A DNA stretch of 64,000 nt from Spongilla lacustris (taxonomy: Eukaryota > Porifera > Demospongiae > Spongillida > Spongillidae): contig OX442433.1 in assembly GCA_949361645.1 (NCBI GenBank), forward strand, positions 5,079,720 to 5,143,719. Reading direction: 5' to 3'. The notes under the pieces are model-generated. The model did not search any database, was not told where the DNA came from, and saw only the letters and a list, made by a program, of their open reading frames with translations. This document shows, one piece after another, positions 1 through 12,301 of this stretch; position 1 is the stretch's first letter, and every line of letters starts with the position of its first letter. A program made the translations under genes and the position numbers.

Positions 1-965
1 CCTCACAAATCAAAAGGAATAGAACATTTGTGTGACCCCAATGATACCTAGTAACAGCTGCTATGCAATGTGGTGCATACCTCTTCAATGTGACATCACC
101 GCGCAATTAGCCTCTTTATCATTGCCTTTTTCCCCACAGTGGTTAGTTGATCTCAATGTGGCTCTTTCATTGTAGCTGTGTACGACTAAAGTGTTTGCAA
201 CGCAGAATATTTTTTATATAAAAAGATCTCTGGGACATGTACACCAGGCCATGTGCATACGTTCCTAAAGTGATATTGTTAGAGAATAGCAGTTGACCAG
301 CGGCCAGGTTACATGTGCAACATAATCTTATCTCACAGAGGACACATGCATACATGTGTACTGATATTATTCTCAAACTGCATTTACATCGGTTTGATGT
401 GCATTTCTCTGAAAGTAATTGATTGTTTTTGGAGGTATGTAAATGTGAGATAGTATTGATTTCTACTGTGCTACCTGTATACGTTAAAAATACTGTGTTC
501 CATGCTCAGTATATCTTTCTTTTTAATCATACTTTGTGATGAGCATATCTAGTATTTCTTGACAGAACAAAATACTGTACAACCTACACGTATATCTCAC
601 CCTTATCCTCTGTATTCTTATGAGAAGCACATTGGTGCAGTACTGTAGGCAGGCTGCACATTGGTGCAGTACCGTAGGCAGGCTGCAGGTTTTCAAGAAG
701 TGTTAGATCAATGTGGTGGAATAGGTACCTTACTGAGTAAAGGCCGGCATACATGGGGCGACTTCCAGGCGACTTGTCGTATGCAACTCAAATGAAGATG
801 GGAAAAAGTTCCAGAAGCCATCAGCAAACTAAAGAATTACCGGAACTTTGCCCATATGCATGTGACAAGTCACCCGGAAGTTGCCTCATGTATGCCGGCC
901 TTTAGATTTAGGTAAGGTTATTGACATGTTGCATTTAATGGATTTGTTTTCCTGCCCCCTCACAG
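1..965. other. Sequence upstream of the first visible KDSR exon
   Basis: No coding exon was recognised here. A 29-bp unit is tandemly duplicated at 627-655 and 656-684, and a small inverted-repeat element lies at 738-904. The missing N-terminal KDSR exons, which should carry the glycine-rich NADPH-binding loop, were looked for and not seen, so this stretch is probably intron and the gene most likely starts outside the window. Confidence 0.5.
738..904. repeat. Short inverted-repeat element (MITE)
   Basis: The ends are perfect inverted complements (TAAAGGCCGGCATACAT at 738 and its reverse complement ending at 904). Similarity continues inward through an imperfect match around GACTTCC/GGAAGTT and GACTTGTC/GACAAGTC. 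The terminal TA on each side may be a TA target duplication, as in Tc1/mariner-type elements, but this is inferred. There is no coding capacity. Confidence 0.75.
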
Positions 966-1827
966 GAGTGTGGCTCATGTCCGGTGGACATCCTGGTGAA
1001 CTGTGCTGGCATCACCACCACTGATGCACTGGAAAACATACCTCACAGCAAAGTTGAGGTTAGAAATTATTGATTGTACATGTAGATTTGCATGTGTAGT
1101 TGCACATGTGGTTGGTTTGTATCAACATACAATCACCACCCTTTATTAAAAATATTCTTCAGTCTGTGAATGTTTGGTAGTGCAGTATGGACAGGGGCTA
1201 CACAGGCTGGTCTGGTACATAATTCCATTATCTTCTCATTTTCTGATCATTCATTTCATAAGATATGAATGCATTATGTAGTCCTTCCGTTGCCACTAAT
1301 GGATATTAATAATTGTGTCGTAGGCTGTATTTGGTGCATTAATTAGAATATAAGGGTTAGCTCGCATCATGGGTTGAAGAATCATATCATCCAATTGTCG
1401 GTTGCAGTGTATGTCCAGATGGATGACATATCTACTGTGTATACTTGCTATTGCAGTTTGTGCAAATATGTTTCAAAAGCAAGGAGCTTACATGTATATC
1501 ATATACTCTTTCCTCCATCCTCTGCATTTGACCACACTGATGTAATCTAGTACACTGCACATGTACAATAGACTAGTCGTACCATAGTAACATCCTGGTG
1601 GGAGGGGGGGGGGGGGGTAAACTAATAAGTTCGTTACTGCTTAGTTTGGGGATTACCCTTATTTATTGGTTCTTGCTCCTTTTACATGTAGTTTTAACTG
1701 TGCACCCTAGCAATGAAAAGTGTCTGGATTTAGATGGTTAGATAATAAGAGTCACCTTTACATCTACTCATCAGATGTCTAAGACTCACAATAGTTTTAA
1801 AGATGACATAGACCAGGCGACACTACA

Positions 1828-1889
<62 letters not shown>

Positions 1890-1899
1890 GCACGCACGT

Positions 1900-1958
<59 letters not shown>

Positions 1959-3807
1959 CTAGCGCTACAGCTGTGGCCCCCTAACCTGATACAGAGCTAG
2001 TCAAATTGCTCATTGCTTTGCTAATATATATATTTACATGTACCTAACTATAGCCATCCCCAATCCACTGGAACCTGCATTAATGGTCACCTCTGCGTAC
2101 TGGCCACATAACTAAAGTCATGCATATGTGGCTGCTGTACAAATGGTTCTGAGTTAGGCAGCCACTTGTCATTTTTGTGACCAAAAGCAGACATGTTCCA
2201 TTGTCTTTCAACATGAATGCGCAATAAACGTTGATATCAAGAATTTAGAATCCCCCGGGGGACCCTGAGCTGTGGCGTCCATGGTCTGAGGGCATGATCT
2301 ATCTGATTAAGACTAACTACAGCAATGCATTCAGTGTATGTAGCAATGTATTCGAGTGCCAAATACAGTGTATGTTGGTTCTGTTATATAGCAGTGGGAC
2401 ATCCTGCTTGTAAAGTAGGGTTGTTTGTGTGCATGTGCATGGCTTTGTTCTGTTATTGGTATTTCTGCTGTTCTGTACTGTGTACATATAGCTTTGCTTA
2501 GGGGGCAGTCACTTGCTGTGTTCAAATGAATTGAGGGTTATGTTATGTGTACCTTGTGAATGACAGCTTTGTAGCGATACAGGTAACATGACCTAATGTA
2601 GGTGAGGTTGAATAATTGAAGCGCTACATCACTAAGTGATGGTCTTATGAAGTTAATTAATTTTTACAAGATGCTTTTACTATACCTTTGTTTTATGGAC
2701 ATGATCACACTGCCCTCTCCCTCCTCCCCTACCCTCCCTTCACCTCCCCTACCCTCCCCTTCCCCTACCCTCCCCCTACCCTTCCCTCCACCTCCCCTCC
2801 CCCTTCCCTACCATACACTCCCTTTTACCTCACCTGCCCCTACCCTTCCCTCCACCTCCCCTCCATACACTCCCTTCCACCTCACCTCCCCCTACCCTTC
2901 CCTCCACCTCCCCTCCCACTCCGAAACACAACACTTTATTGTCCAAATAAATTGTGGTGTTGCTTGCTTACATGTAGATGAAACTCCTTTGCACTGTACG
3001 CGACCATGCTCAACACTTAGCATATTAGCCTATGTATACTATATGTATCCACTTTTAACAGGATCCCACCTAGTTATCACTGGCCTTTACTGGGTGGGGT
3101 ACACTCACTCTTTATTGCTCTTATTCCATCCTTCCAGGAAATAGTGAGCATCAATCTGCTTGGCAGCATCTATGTCACTCAGGCATTGCTGCCGTCATTG
3201 AAGAAACGTAATGGTGGAGCAATCATTTTCATCAGCTCACAGGCTGGTCAGGTAAGTTGAAGTGTGCCGCTACTTGTCGTTACTTTGTCCTGCACAGCTG
3301 GGCCTGTATGGGTACACTGTGTATTCTTCTACCAAATATGCTCTCAGAGGACTTGCAGAGTGCTTGCAGATGGAGGTTATGCCCTACGGAATATCTGTCA
3401 GCATATCATTTCCACCTGACACTGAAACACCTCAGCTTGATGGTGAGAGGCTGCAGCGCTCCGATCTGGTGACCCAACTGGCTTCGTTCGGAACCGTGTT
3501 TCAACCTGAGCGTATTGCAATGGAAGTGTGGAATGGGGTGGAACAGAAACGATTTCAGATCTACCATGGATTTGATGGTGCACTTCTGGCTACTGGGTGT
3601 TGTGGGATGAGCCCAGTGACCAGTGTTTGGGATTGTGTTGTTCAAGTGAGTTTGGCAAATATACTGTGGTAACTGTTCAAACTTCTGTTCTTTTTCATTT
3701 AGGTCTTCTGTGCTGGATTGTGCCGTTTAATAGGAGTGTTGTATCTGGTCAAGTTCAACAGCATTGTAAAACTAAGCCTTGGAAAGGCAAAAGAAAAACG
3801 TAATTAA
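966..3807 (+). CDS. KDSR: 3-ketodihydrosphingosine reductase, C-terminal four exons
   Basis: KDSR reduces 3-ketodihydrosphingosine to dihydrosphingosine with NADPH, the second step of sphingolipid synthesis, on the cytosolic face of the ER. Exons are 966-1058, 3138-3251, 3298-3645 and 3703-3807; all junctions are AG/GT and in frame, giving 219 codons before the TAA. The short-chain dehydrogenase motifs appear in order: VDILVNCAGI (NAG motif), INLLGSIYVTQALLP, IIFISSQAGQ (catalytic Ser region) and the catalytic Y-x3-K in YSSTK. The FPPDTETP segment is typical of this subfamily. The last exon encodes a hydrophobic stretch (VFCAGLCRLIGVLYLV) and a lysine-rich tail, fitting the C-terminal membrane anchor of KDSR. 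About 110 N-terminal residues, including the Rossmann loop, are missing. Intron 1 (2.1 kb) carries simple repeats. An ATTAAA at 3834 could serve polyadenylation and lies 54 bp before the next gene's ATG. Confidence 0.93.
1830..1953. repeat. (CA)n microsatellite
   Basis: About 120 bp of CA repeats, interrupted once by CGCACGCACG, lie inside KDSR intron 1. The open frames across it are low-complexity artefacts. Confidence 0.97.
2709..2925. repeat. CCCT/CCTCC-rich pyrimidine tract
   Basis: This is a degenerate CT-rich low-complexity tract with longer internal duplications (a block around TACCCTTCCCTCCACCTCCC recurs three times). It lies in KDSR intron 1. Confidence 0.9.
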
Positions 3808-3887
3808 CTAGTATGATCTAGTGTTTGGTGATTATTAAAAGTGCGTCTTTTTGAACGTGTATTCTCGTCGTTGTTATTTTGAGAGAA

Positions 3888-6250
3888 ATGGCCAAAACCA
3901 ATGCTATGGAGGTAAGGCCGAGTGGTTGAGGCAGTGCGGCGCATCATGTGCCTGCGTAATGAATGTCATTTAACGCTACTTCTCACTCGTTTTTTGAAGT
4001 TAATATTGTCGTAGTCTTCTGCATCTGGTGTCCAATTCCGTTTAATACAGCACGCGGTGCCACGTGTAGTGTGCGACACGACAGCGCGACACTGACTACA
4101 GTGACTGTACAATACATATATAGTATGTATGTAGGCCTACAATTAAGGTGTAGGTCGCCGATATTAGAAGGATTAATGATGTATTTGGATCCTTGATGCT
4201 GCTTCCTGTCTTACATTAAACTTCTGTAAGTGCCACACGACGAAAGGCAAAAAAAAAAAAAACTTGTTGCAGCTGAGAATGGAACTTTAACCTTCATTGT
4301 TTGAAAGTGCACCGCATGCATATGACAACATACGTTATTAATAAATAGTAATAATGGGTAAAGTGCAGTTCAGAACGTACATGTACTTCCAAGCGTGCTA
4401 TTTGAATACCACACTGCATGATATTAGTGAATCTGTTCAAGATTGAAGGTTTGTATAGTAACAAATTATGACATGACGATCGCATTTCGATATCTATTGT
4501 AATACATCTTTATACTGACGTCGTATTCAATTTAATACAATATAAATCCTGGTTCTATCGGGTATATATGATTTGAAGATTGTAGGCTTGTGTTATAATG
4601 CTATAAGCGTGTGCTGCAAAGTTTGTATAAGAGATGGAGGATTCCTCTATTATATTAAATTTCATTTGTCAGAATAATTCACAGTTCAGATTAGTGCAGG
4701 TACCTTAACTTATATACACACATGTATAACTGTTCATGACAGAAAGCCATTGAGCTCATCAAGAAGGCTACAGAGGCAGACAATGAAGAAAAGTACGAAG
4801 AAGCCTTGTCCCTTTACCAACATGCAATCGACTACTTCCTTCATGCATTGAAGTGTTAGTGTTAACTTTCCATGGCCAATAAAATTATATGATTAATTAT
4901 TTGCAGATGAGACCACTGGTGAGCGTGCAAGGCAGAGCATTAAAGAAAAATGCCAGCAGTATTTGATCAGAGCTGAAACTTTAAAGACGTTTCTAGCTAA
5001 AGGTAGACAGAAGAAGGTGCATGCAGATGTTAATGAAGAAGAAGAAGAGGGTGATGATAAGAAGAAATTGAAAGCACAGTTGGCCAGTAAGTGGAAGACA
5101 AATCTTCAAAATGAATGGGTAGATAGATGTATTTCTGTTTCAGGTGCAATTGTTCAGGAGAAGCCCAATGTAAAATGGGATGATATTGCTGGTCTGCACA
5201 AAGCCAAGGAGGCACTGAAGGAAAGTGTAATTTTGCCAGTCAAGTTTCCTCACCTCTTCACAGGTATGTGTGCATTGGTAGCCAGTTTAGTTCATCTTAA
5301 CAATGACCCTATAAATGTATAAACTTACAAAACGTTTTGACTGCAGGAAAACGAAAACCTTGGAGAGGTATACTGCTCTATGGTGTAAGGAAGGAAAGGG
5401 GGAAAAAATAGAATTATATTGTATTTATTTGCCTCTTCAGCCTTCAGGTACGGGAAAATCTTACCTTGCTAAGGCTGTAGCAACAGAAGCTGACTCCACT
5501 TTCTTCTCTGTTTCCTCATCTGATCTGGTGAGCAAGTGGCTAGGAGAAAGTGAGCGTCTAGTCAAGAACTTGTTTGAACTTGCTAGAGCCAACAAACCAG
5601 CCATCATCTTCATTGATGAAGTGGACTCTCTTTGTAGTACAAGATCTGACTCAGAGAATGATGCCACACGAAGGATAAAAACAGAGTTTCTAGTTCAAAT
5701 GCAAGGAGTCGGTGTTGACAATGATGGTGTACTAATTTTGGGAGCTACTAATGTTCCTTGGGGATTAGACGCTGCCATCAGACGAAGGTTTGAAAAGCGA
5801 ATCTACATTCCTCTGCCTGAAGAAATGCCTAGAAGGCTTATGTTTGAGCTAAACATTGGAAACACTCCATGTGAACTCAAAACTGAGGACCTAAATCAAC
5901 TTGCAAAAATGACAGAAGGCTACTCTGGGGCAGACATTAGCATAGTTGTGCGAGAAGCCCTGATGATGCCCATCCGTAAAGTTCAAACAGCTACACATTT
6001 CAAGAAGGTTCGAGGCCCCATGCCATCAGATCCTACTCAAACAGTTGATGATCTGTACACACCATGTAGTCCTCAAGAACCAGATGCAAAGGAAATGTCA
6101 TGGATGGAAGTGCCAGGAGACAGACTGCTTGAACCATGTATTACCATGCAAGACTTTGTTAAGTCCTTGGTTAATACACGTCCCACAGTGAGCAATAAGG
6201 ACCTGAAGCAGTTTGAGGACTTTACAAGGGATTTTGGACAGGAAGGCTGA
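3888..6250 (+). CDS. VPS4: VPS4 AAA ATPase, copy 1
   Basis: VPS4 is the ATPase that disassembles ESCRT-III filaments in multivesicular-body sorting, cytokinesis and membrane repair. Exons are 3888-3911, 4743-4854, 4907-5086, 5144-5263, 5347-5384 and 5441-6250; all junctions are GT-AG and in phase, giving 427 residues (animal VPS4 is about 440). Residues about 9-75 form the MIT domain that binds ESCRT-III tails, followed by an acidic linker. The AAA cassette follows: Walker A at 159-165, Walker B IIFIDE with its Glu at about 218, sensor GATNVPW, and arginine-finger region [13 protein letters not shown]. The vps4 C-terminal region ends in DFGQEG. Walker A reads PSGTGKS, whereas the other two copies here have the usual PPGTGKS; the Lys and Ser that bind ATP-Mg are intact. 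This copy lacks the separate 86-bp exon 4 of copies 2 and 3. It starts 80 bp after KDSR on the same strand, so the promoter must be compact or overlap the KDSR 3' end. Confidence 0.96.
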
Positions 6251-8772
6251 TGTACATGGTACATTCTCTATCATAACATATATGGCTGTGTATAAACTTA
6301 GTTCATTTATTGCAACTGTTTATTGTTACAGCATAAGGAATTGCATTTTCACTCATTTCATGCCTCATATTTCAGCATGTGCTGCAATTTGATCAGTGTC
6401 CTGTACAATTGTGCATACCAGTAGTTAGACTACAGAAAGCCATTTGTTTCCAGCAGAATTTATCTGAGAAACAAATAACACTTCTATACATGCACTATAC
6501 GTTCCATCAGGGTACGAGGAATAAGTATAGCCCAACATTGCCATATATTTTTCCTACCAGTCAAGTCAACCTGTATAATCTCTTGCTGACAAAACATAAG
6601 CATGGCCAGAAATGGCGCTGGCAATAAACCACCAATCAGGTAGGAAGTAAAGAAACAAGGGATAATGCATTCATAATTTTTTTTTTCAAGATTAGGTAAT
6701 CAAGTTTATATACTCCAGTCACATGCCCCTTAGATGAGAGGGCTCCTCTGATGCATTGAGCAAAAGGAGAGGGCCATCCAATGGTTTAACTATAAGGTGA
6801 TTTGTAGGTCGGCTGCATTATAAATGTATAATCATTTGTTCTCTTATGTTTTACCCCATCAATTATATTTTATTGAAATTGTAATATCTAGTTCATAAAT
6901 AATTCACTCTAAAATTAAATGATAGAAGTAAGCAACTCAAGCCGAGCGCAAGGGTGTCCACAAAAGAAAGCAACACTCCATGTTTAGTCAAATACAAATT
7001 GCATCATTTCAATTAGCTTGCAGTTAATCATTTGTTTAATTAATAACATGATTTAAAAAAGCAATAACTTGATGAGAGTTTAAAATTTGATTGGCATAAT
7101 TTCAAAACTTGAAAATGCAAAATGCCAATTCAATTTTAATTTTTCAGTAACTCACCATTAAATGAATTGCTTAATTTAATGGACTAATAAGTAATAGTTA
7201 GAAGAATTAGTTATTCCATAAATAATGTTAATAACTCACAACTATTAAACATGTAATCAGTGCCGCATATTCGCGTTACTTATTAGTAGGCATTAAAACT
7301 ATTATCTATAACAGTAATGTAGAATAATTTGATAATAGAGGGCTAAAGGGCTTTAAATATTTTGAGTTTCGATACAACTACTTAACCGTTTACAATAATT
7401 AGAATTTAATTAGCCAAATGGCTTGTTAGTATAGTCAGAGATAATATATAAAGCTGTACATAAAACGCTTTTTAAAAAAATAGTACGACTTACATGTATC
7501 ATTCTTGCATGCGGCTATAGCGCGCCACTCTGTATATAACGAGAGGTAATGTATTAATTTAGTACAAGTATATCACTTTATAAAAATATCAGAGTCTTGA
7601 ACTCCACCATTGCCAATCAGGCATTTCCGATTCCGGATTCGGGAATAACGAACTGTTAGCAATTCAGGAGTGTTCAACCGGGACCCAGTAGCTTAGGGAG
7701 TCCGCATTTCGGGGTTCCACGTGCACTGTACTGTAAGTCTTACTCTCAATTTCTCTACATGCAGAGATAATATGGTGTATATTATCTCTGCTAACTTACA
7801 TGTAAGCTTACAGTGGAGATCGTGATAGTTGAACGAAAAAAAAATTGACATTAATTTTATGTTTCTTTGAATTTAAAACAATAACCACATGTGATATTGA
7901 AAATCTAACTGCACAGATACATGAACTATACAATTGTCATCAAGTAGTAAAAAATATGGTGTCACGTGACTGTCACGTTCTACCACTTTCGTTTTCAGTG
8001 ACCCCAGTCTTGTCAACTGAGTTTTCCTATTTATCTTCACTCAGGGATAGCGGATCAGGATGATTATAGCACCAACCTCTATTGATTTGGCCGAGCCATA
8101 TTCTGAACCCGGGAAACCGTTCGGTTATTGTCGAGCGATACGTAGCTTATAAGGACTAAAAGTGTTAGGCATTTTGTTTTTGCTTTGATCGAATTAGCTT
8201 TTTGGTAACGTGCTTGAGGGAAATGGATAGTTTCAGATATATGGGAGTGTATGCTGTGGCCCAGTATGTGAGTTGTACACGTGGAGATATCCGTGGTTGT
8301 GGGCAATTACTAGTAATGTAGTTCGCCTCTGCCTTCAACAACATGGTATAGCCAGTTACCTCTGGATTTTTAGTCTCTACCTCGTCCAAAACAATACGCG
8401 GGCTTACTGACAAACCTGGGTGTTCTAAGTCATAAGAAACCACGCTGCAACACGGAGTGAACCTTCTAATGAGGTGCACGTGACGCCGTTTCCAATCCGT
8501 CACGGCTGTTTCATTTCCATTGAACCTGTGACAAAAAGGCTACGCCCCGTGATACGAAATTTTTTCATAGCAACGGACCTAATTACGACCTTAGCAACCA
8601 ACATGGGCTTAAAGATGCTCCGTTTTTACCACGAGGACTGTTTTGAACTCTTCTTTTGACTTCGGATCCTACTTCTATATTGTCTGGCGCTCTGAACAAT
8701 GTGAGTTAATGCCGCTTATATTCTGTGGATAATATGTTACACGCTCGCGAATTCTGTGTGTGTTGTTTGAGG
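6251..8772. other. AT-rich intergenic region
   Basis: No exon with protein similarity was recognised. The stretch around 6.9-7.5 kb is strongly AT-rich. A short palindromic GCAGAGATAATAT...ATATTATCTCTGC lies near 7762-7790, and related AGAGATAATAT words recur near 7438, 38500, 38570 and 58890, suggesting remnants of a small repeat family. Confidence 0.4.
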
Positions 8773-8961
8773 TCAAGTGATGCACATTGCTCTGGTACTT
8801 TTTCCGCCCTTATGAAGTACCCTGAAACTTTTACAATATAACTGAGATAGTCTTGGCTGTAAGATTTTCAATAAATCTCGTGGTGCCGCGATTCCTAACT
8901 CACGCAGTAGGCGTTTGGAATATTGCAATATTTCCTCGATGTTTGACGCCATTGACCTCAC
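8773..8961 (-). CDS. Short open frame of unknown function
   Basis: This 62-codon frame starts M-R-S-M-A-S-N-I-E-E and predicts an amphipathic helix (ILQYSKRLLRELGI). I do not recognise a family. The block GCGGCACCACGAG followed about 78 bp later by AAGGGCGGAAAA is also found on the other strand at 24164-24254 with the same spacing, so it is likely part of a dispersed repeat or a first exon of a multicopy gene. It lies just downstream, on the same strand, of a C-terminal fragment of the RAG1-RING-type family, which may be coincidence. Confidence 0.2.
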   Translation of the reverse strand: MRSMASNIEEILQYSKRLLRELGIAAPRDLLKILQPRLSQLYCKSFRVLHKGGKSTRAMCIT

Positions 8962-9120
8962 CTACATGTGTACCTAACTTAACCTGGCTTGCCTGAATCA
9001 CGATGCCATGCATTTCAACATTTTAGCCCACCATCAAACACTCTTGAATCAATTTGTTTGTGCTGTCTAGTGAAGAAACATGAGAATAAATATGGTATTA
9101 GTACCCGTTATTGAGCATTG

Positions 9121-9400
9121 CATCTACGTAAGCTTAAGTTTAGGAGGTGTGGCACTCTGAATTTGAGGAGAGACCTTTAAGTAGTGTTCCTTCATAATGC
9201 ACTTCAGCCTGTCTATTGGATCAGGGATGGTTTTATACGTAGCTGCAAGGCTGTTGAACTGGGAGTGGATAGACTCGGCCCCCTGCTCACCCATCACATC
9301 CAGCGAGGTGAACGAATGCAATCCAACATGTGGTGTTCTAGAATGTGCACTTTTATAGTTTTTCTGACACCTTTGAACTTGGCATCAAAGGTATTAAAAA
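9121..9400 (-). pseudogene. C-terminal fragment of the multicopy RAG1-RING-type family
   Basis: Reading on the minus strand, one frame gives a stretch containing KVHILEHHMLDCI. A second frame, offset by a shift near 9325, continues with MGEQGAESIHSQFNSLAATY, then a segment ending TPPKLKLT and a stop at 9124-9126. From memory, this order (HLLEDH, then MGEQGAES, then a KEHxL and PPP/lysine-rich tail) is the C-terminal end of a multicopy protein family found in cnidarian and sponge genomes whose N terminus carries a RAG1-type RING. The frameshift and the absence of upstream exons mark it as a decayed fragment. A related tail occurs at 20512-20671. Confidence 0.6.
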
Positions 9401-10249
9401 ATCCTTGATAGCATTGCCTGTTAAAATAAAAATGCAACGAAGTTCTGTGTTAGTGTGAGATTGTTTCTGAGCATGTGTGTGTATGTGGTGTGTACATGTG
9501 TGTGAAATTGCCTGTTTAAAATGCAGTTCTGTGTTAGTGTGAGACTGCTTAAAAGCATCATATCGAGAAATTGGCGGTCAAAAGGATTACGCGGTATTCG
9601 GTCATTGCGTAATTCAATGTCTATAGAAAATGTATGGACGCATTCAGAAAACTGCAGCTAACTGCGGGAAAAAAATTAATATTGACTGACTGCTCTCGGA
9701 TTTGTAATGTGGAGACTAGTTGACATATTCTGTGCAGTTTTTCGCAACTTAAGTACCTATATCCGCACTTCCACATTAATTATGCAAGGTTTCCAATATC
9801 CATTCATTTTATCTCATTTCCTTATTCAGTCATCAATAGTTTCCCAACCAAATGATATTTTCTTTACCTGCTCGCGGATTACATGAGAGTAATCAATGTA
9901 ATTATTTTTTCAGACCTTAGGGCCTTCAAATCGCGCTTCCTTTAAACGGTTAGTGAGATACACCCCACATACAAAACGCATAGCATCACGTGCCACCCTG
10001 TCCCGTCAGTCAGCCGTGCCCAGACCTATTTGTTTTTTGAAGTAGTTAATGACAATTATATATATGTTGTGTATTGACGTCTATAACTACTACCCCACCC
10101 ACCACAACAACTTAATACGTCATGCATGCGATTTAAAAATAATTAACTTAACCACTATTTACTTACACTGGCTCTTCGCTTATTTTCGCGGACGATTTCG
10201 AACGGTGCGAAGACGACGATATGTAATATCAATCCCACGAGGATAGGAC
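9401..10249. other. Non-coding stretch
   Basis: Nothing beyond short chance frames was seen. A near-duplicate phrase (AGTTCTGTGTTAGTGTGAGA) occurs at about 9440 and 9525. Confidence 0.4.
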
Positions 10250-11130
10250 ATACACTGCCTGTGGACCCTAGCCTATGGCAATTCCATTGAATAAAGTACC
10301 GGGTATTACGGTAGACCTATAGTACAGTATGGAGTGGACGCTATGCCTATGGCGACTTATGGCAGACAGCTCTACGGAATACCCGACAGCTAGCAAACAA
10401 ATACTGCATGGTGTGGACCAAATATAAGCTATCATATGGAACTGTTGCTTGTTCAGCTATGGACTGGATTCTACTGCAGAACTGAAGCCTACTACCCCAC
10501 AGCTAACTGCTACGGAGGTAGGGTGTGCACGGACCCTATTGCAGACGGCTATAGCGCTGGTACTCTACTCTGGACACTACGGCAGGCAGCTACGGAATAC
10601 CCCATGCACATAAAAACAGCTACAGTATGGAGTGGACTCTATGGCAATAAGCTGTGGAGTGGACCGTATGGCATACAGCTACCAAGGCTGCACTGCAGAC
10701 AGCTACTGTTTTGAGTGGACCCTATGGCAGACAGGTACTGAATATCCCACAGCAAACAGCTACTACCCTATGGCAATAAGTGATGGAATACCCAGAGTTA
10801 ACAGCTATACAGGATGAAGTACAGTTATGGTGTACATCACCCCACAGCAAACAGCTATGGTGTACCTAGCAGCTACGGAGTATTTCACAGCAACAGCTAC
10901 TGTATGGAGTGCACCCTAATGGCAATAAGCGATGCATGGAGAATCAATATTAACTCGGCAGACACTTAACAGCTACAGTGTATGGAGTTGGAGTGCTCCC
11001 TATTGCACACAGCTATGAAGTACTCCATGGCAAGAAGCTATGGCGTTAACCGGCCCTATGGTGAGTACCCCATATAGCAAGCACCTATTAAGTAAATCTT
11101 ATATGTCAGATAGCCATGAAGTACCCCACA
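10250..11130. repeat. Degenerate tandem repeat rich in CTATGG/ACAGCTAC
   Basis: The stretch is built from variants of GGAGTGGACCCTATGGCA and ACAGCTACGGAATACCCCA in irregular order, with spacing of roughly 30-60 bp. It looks like an old minisatellite that has decayed; the open frames across it share the same residues because of the repeat. Confidence 0.7.
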
Positions 11131-11285
11131 GCTACTAGCGTGTATGTGTGAGTGTGTATGTGTGCGTGTGTTGTTGTATGAGTGGCTATGAATCCTCTTT
11201 CCACCTCTCTCTGTGCATGTATGTCAGTATGTACATGTATATGTTGGCTAGTTTTGTTGACGACATTCTCCATTGTTTTCCACAG

Positions 11286-12267
11286 TACACAGCTCAATCT
11301 ATGCTCACCAATGGTAAGCTTAGCTTTGCAGGGTTGGCCTATTTACCCACTCCTCCCTCCCTCCCTCCCTCCCTCCCTCCCTCCCTCCCTCCCTCCCTCC
11401 CTCCCTCCCTCCCTCCCTCCCTCCCTCCCTCCCTCCCTCCCTCCCTCCCTCCCTCCCTCCCTCCCTCCCTCCCTCCCTCCCTCCCTCCCTCCCTCCCTCC
11501 CTCCCTCCCTCCCTCCCTCCCTCCCTCCCTCCCTCCCTCCCTCCCTCCCTCCCTCCCTCCCTCCCTCCCTCCCTCCCTCCCTCCCTCCCTCCCTCCCTCC
11601 CTCCCTCCCTCCCTCCCTCCCTCATCCTCATCTCCCCCTCCTTCCATGATCCTCTCCTTCCACTTTCCTTCCATCTCCTCTCCTCCCCCCATCAGAGGAG
11701 GCCCAGAACAGTGATGAAGATAAGGACAGACTCAGCAAGGTGACCCACACATACCAGTCCGAGAGGAAGGCGGAGCCAGCAGGCCTCTCTGACATGGAGG
11801 CCACCCTTACCTTGGAGATGGAGACAGAACACAACAGGGACCAGCGGGCTGTCGTGGAGAAGGCACAGAATTTGAACCAGGTCTGGGCACTGGGCACCAC
11901 TTGCAGTAACTCTTTATAGGCCAGTCAGATACAGTGATATTAGCCCTTTAGAGACACCTATAAAGACACCAATATAAGCACTTCACCAGAACAAATTTTT
12001 ATTTGTATATGTACATAGTATCGAATTGCCTTGGTGATTTAACTGTAGTACATGTCCCCGTACTATGTGGCAAAACTCATAGTCTGTTGTATGATGATTA
12101 ATATTGTCCATATATAGTATGGAGGACAACATATACAGAGGACAGGACTACACCAAGTACATCGAGGGGAGGGAGACCTCACAGGGGAGTGCAGCCAGCA
12201 GGTGGGTGTGGTAGCAGATGTGATGAAGCCAAATACTGTGGCATACAATTGTATGATTAAATGAGTG

Positions 12268-12301
<34 letters not shown>

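Noticed and set aside
1775..1984. Open frame rich in HTHTHT
   Set aside because: It is made by the (CA)n repeat in KDSR intron 1.
3912..3945. tRNA-like A box (GGCCGAGTGGTTGAGGC) just after VPS4 copy 1 exon 1
   Set aside because: No acceptor stem, anticodon arm or B box follows at the proper distance; it lies in an intron and looks like chance.
8165..8503. 112-codon minus-strand frame
   Set aside because: No motif, no similar copy, and composition like its surroundings; probably chance.
11148..11714. Long open frames of LPPSLPPS and GGREGGRE on both strands
   Set aside because: They are translations of the (CCCT)n microsatellite in an intron.
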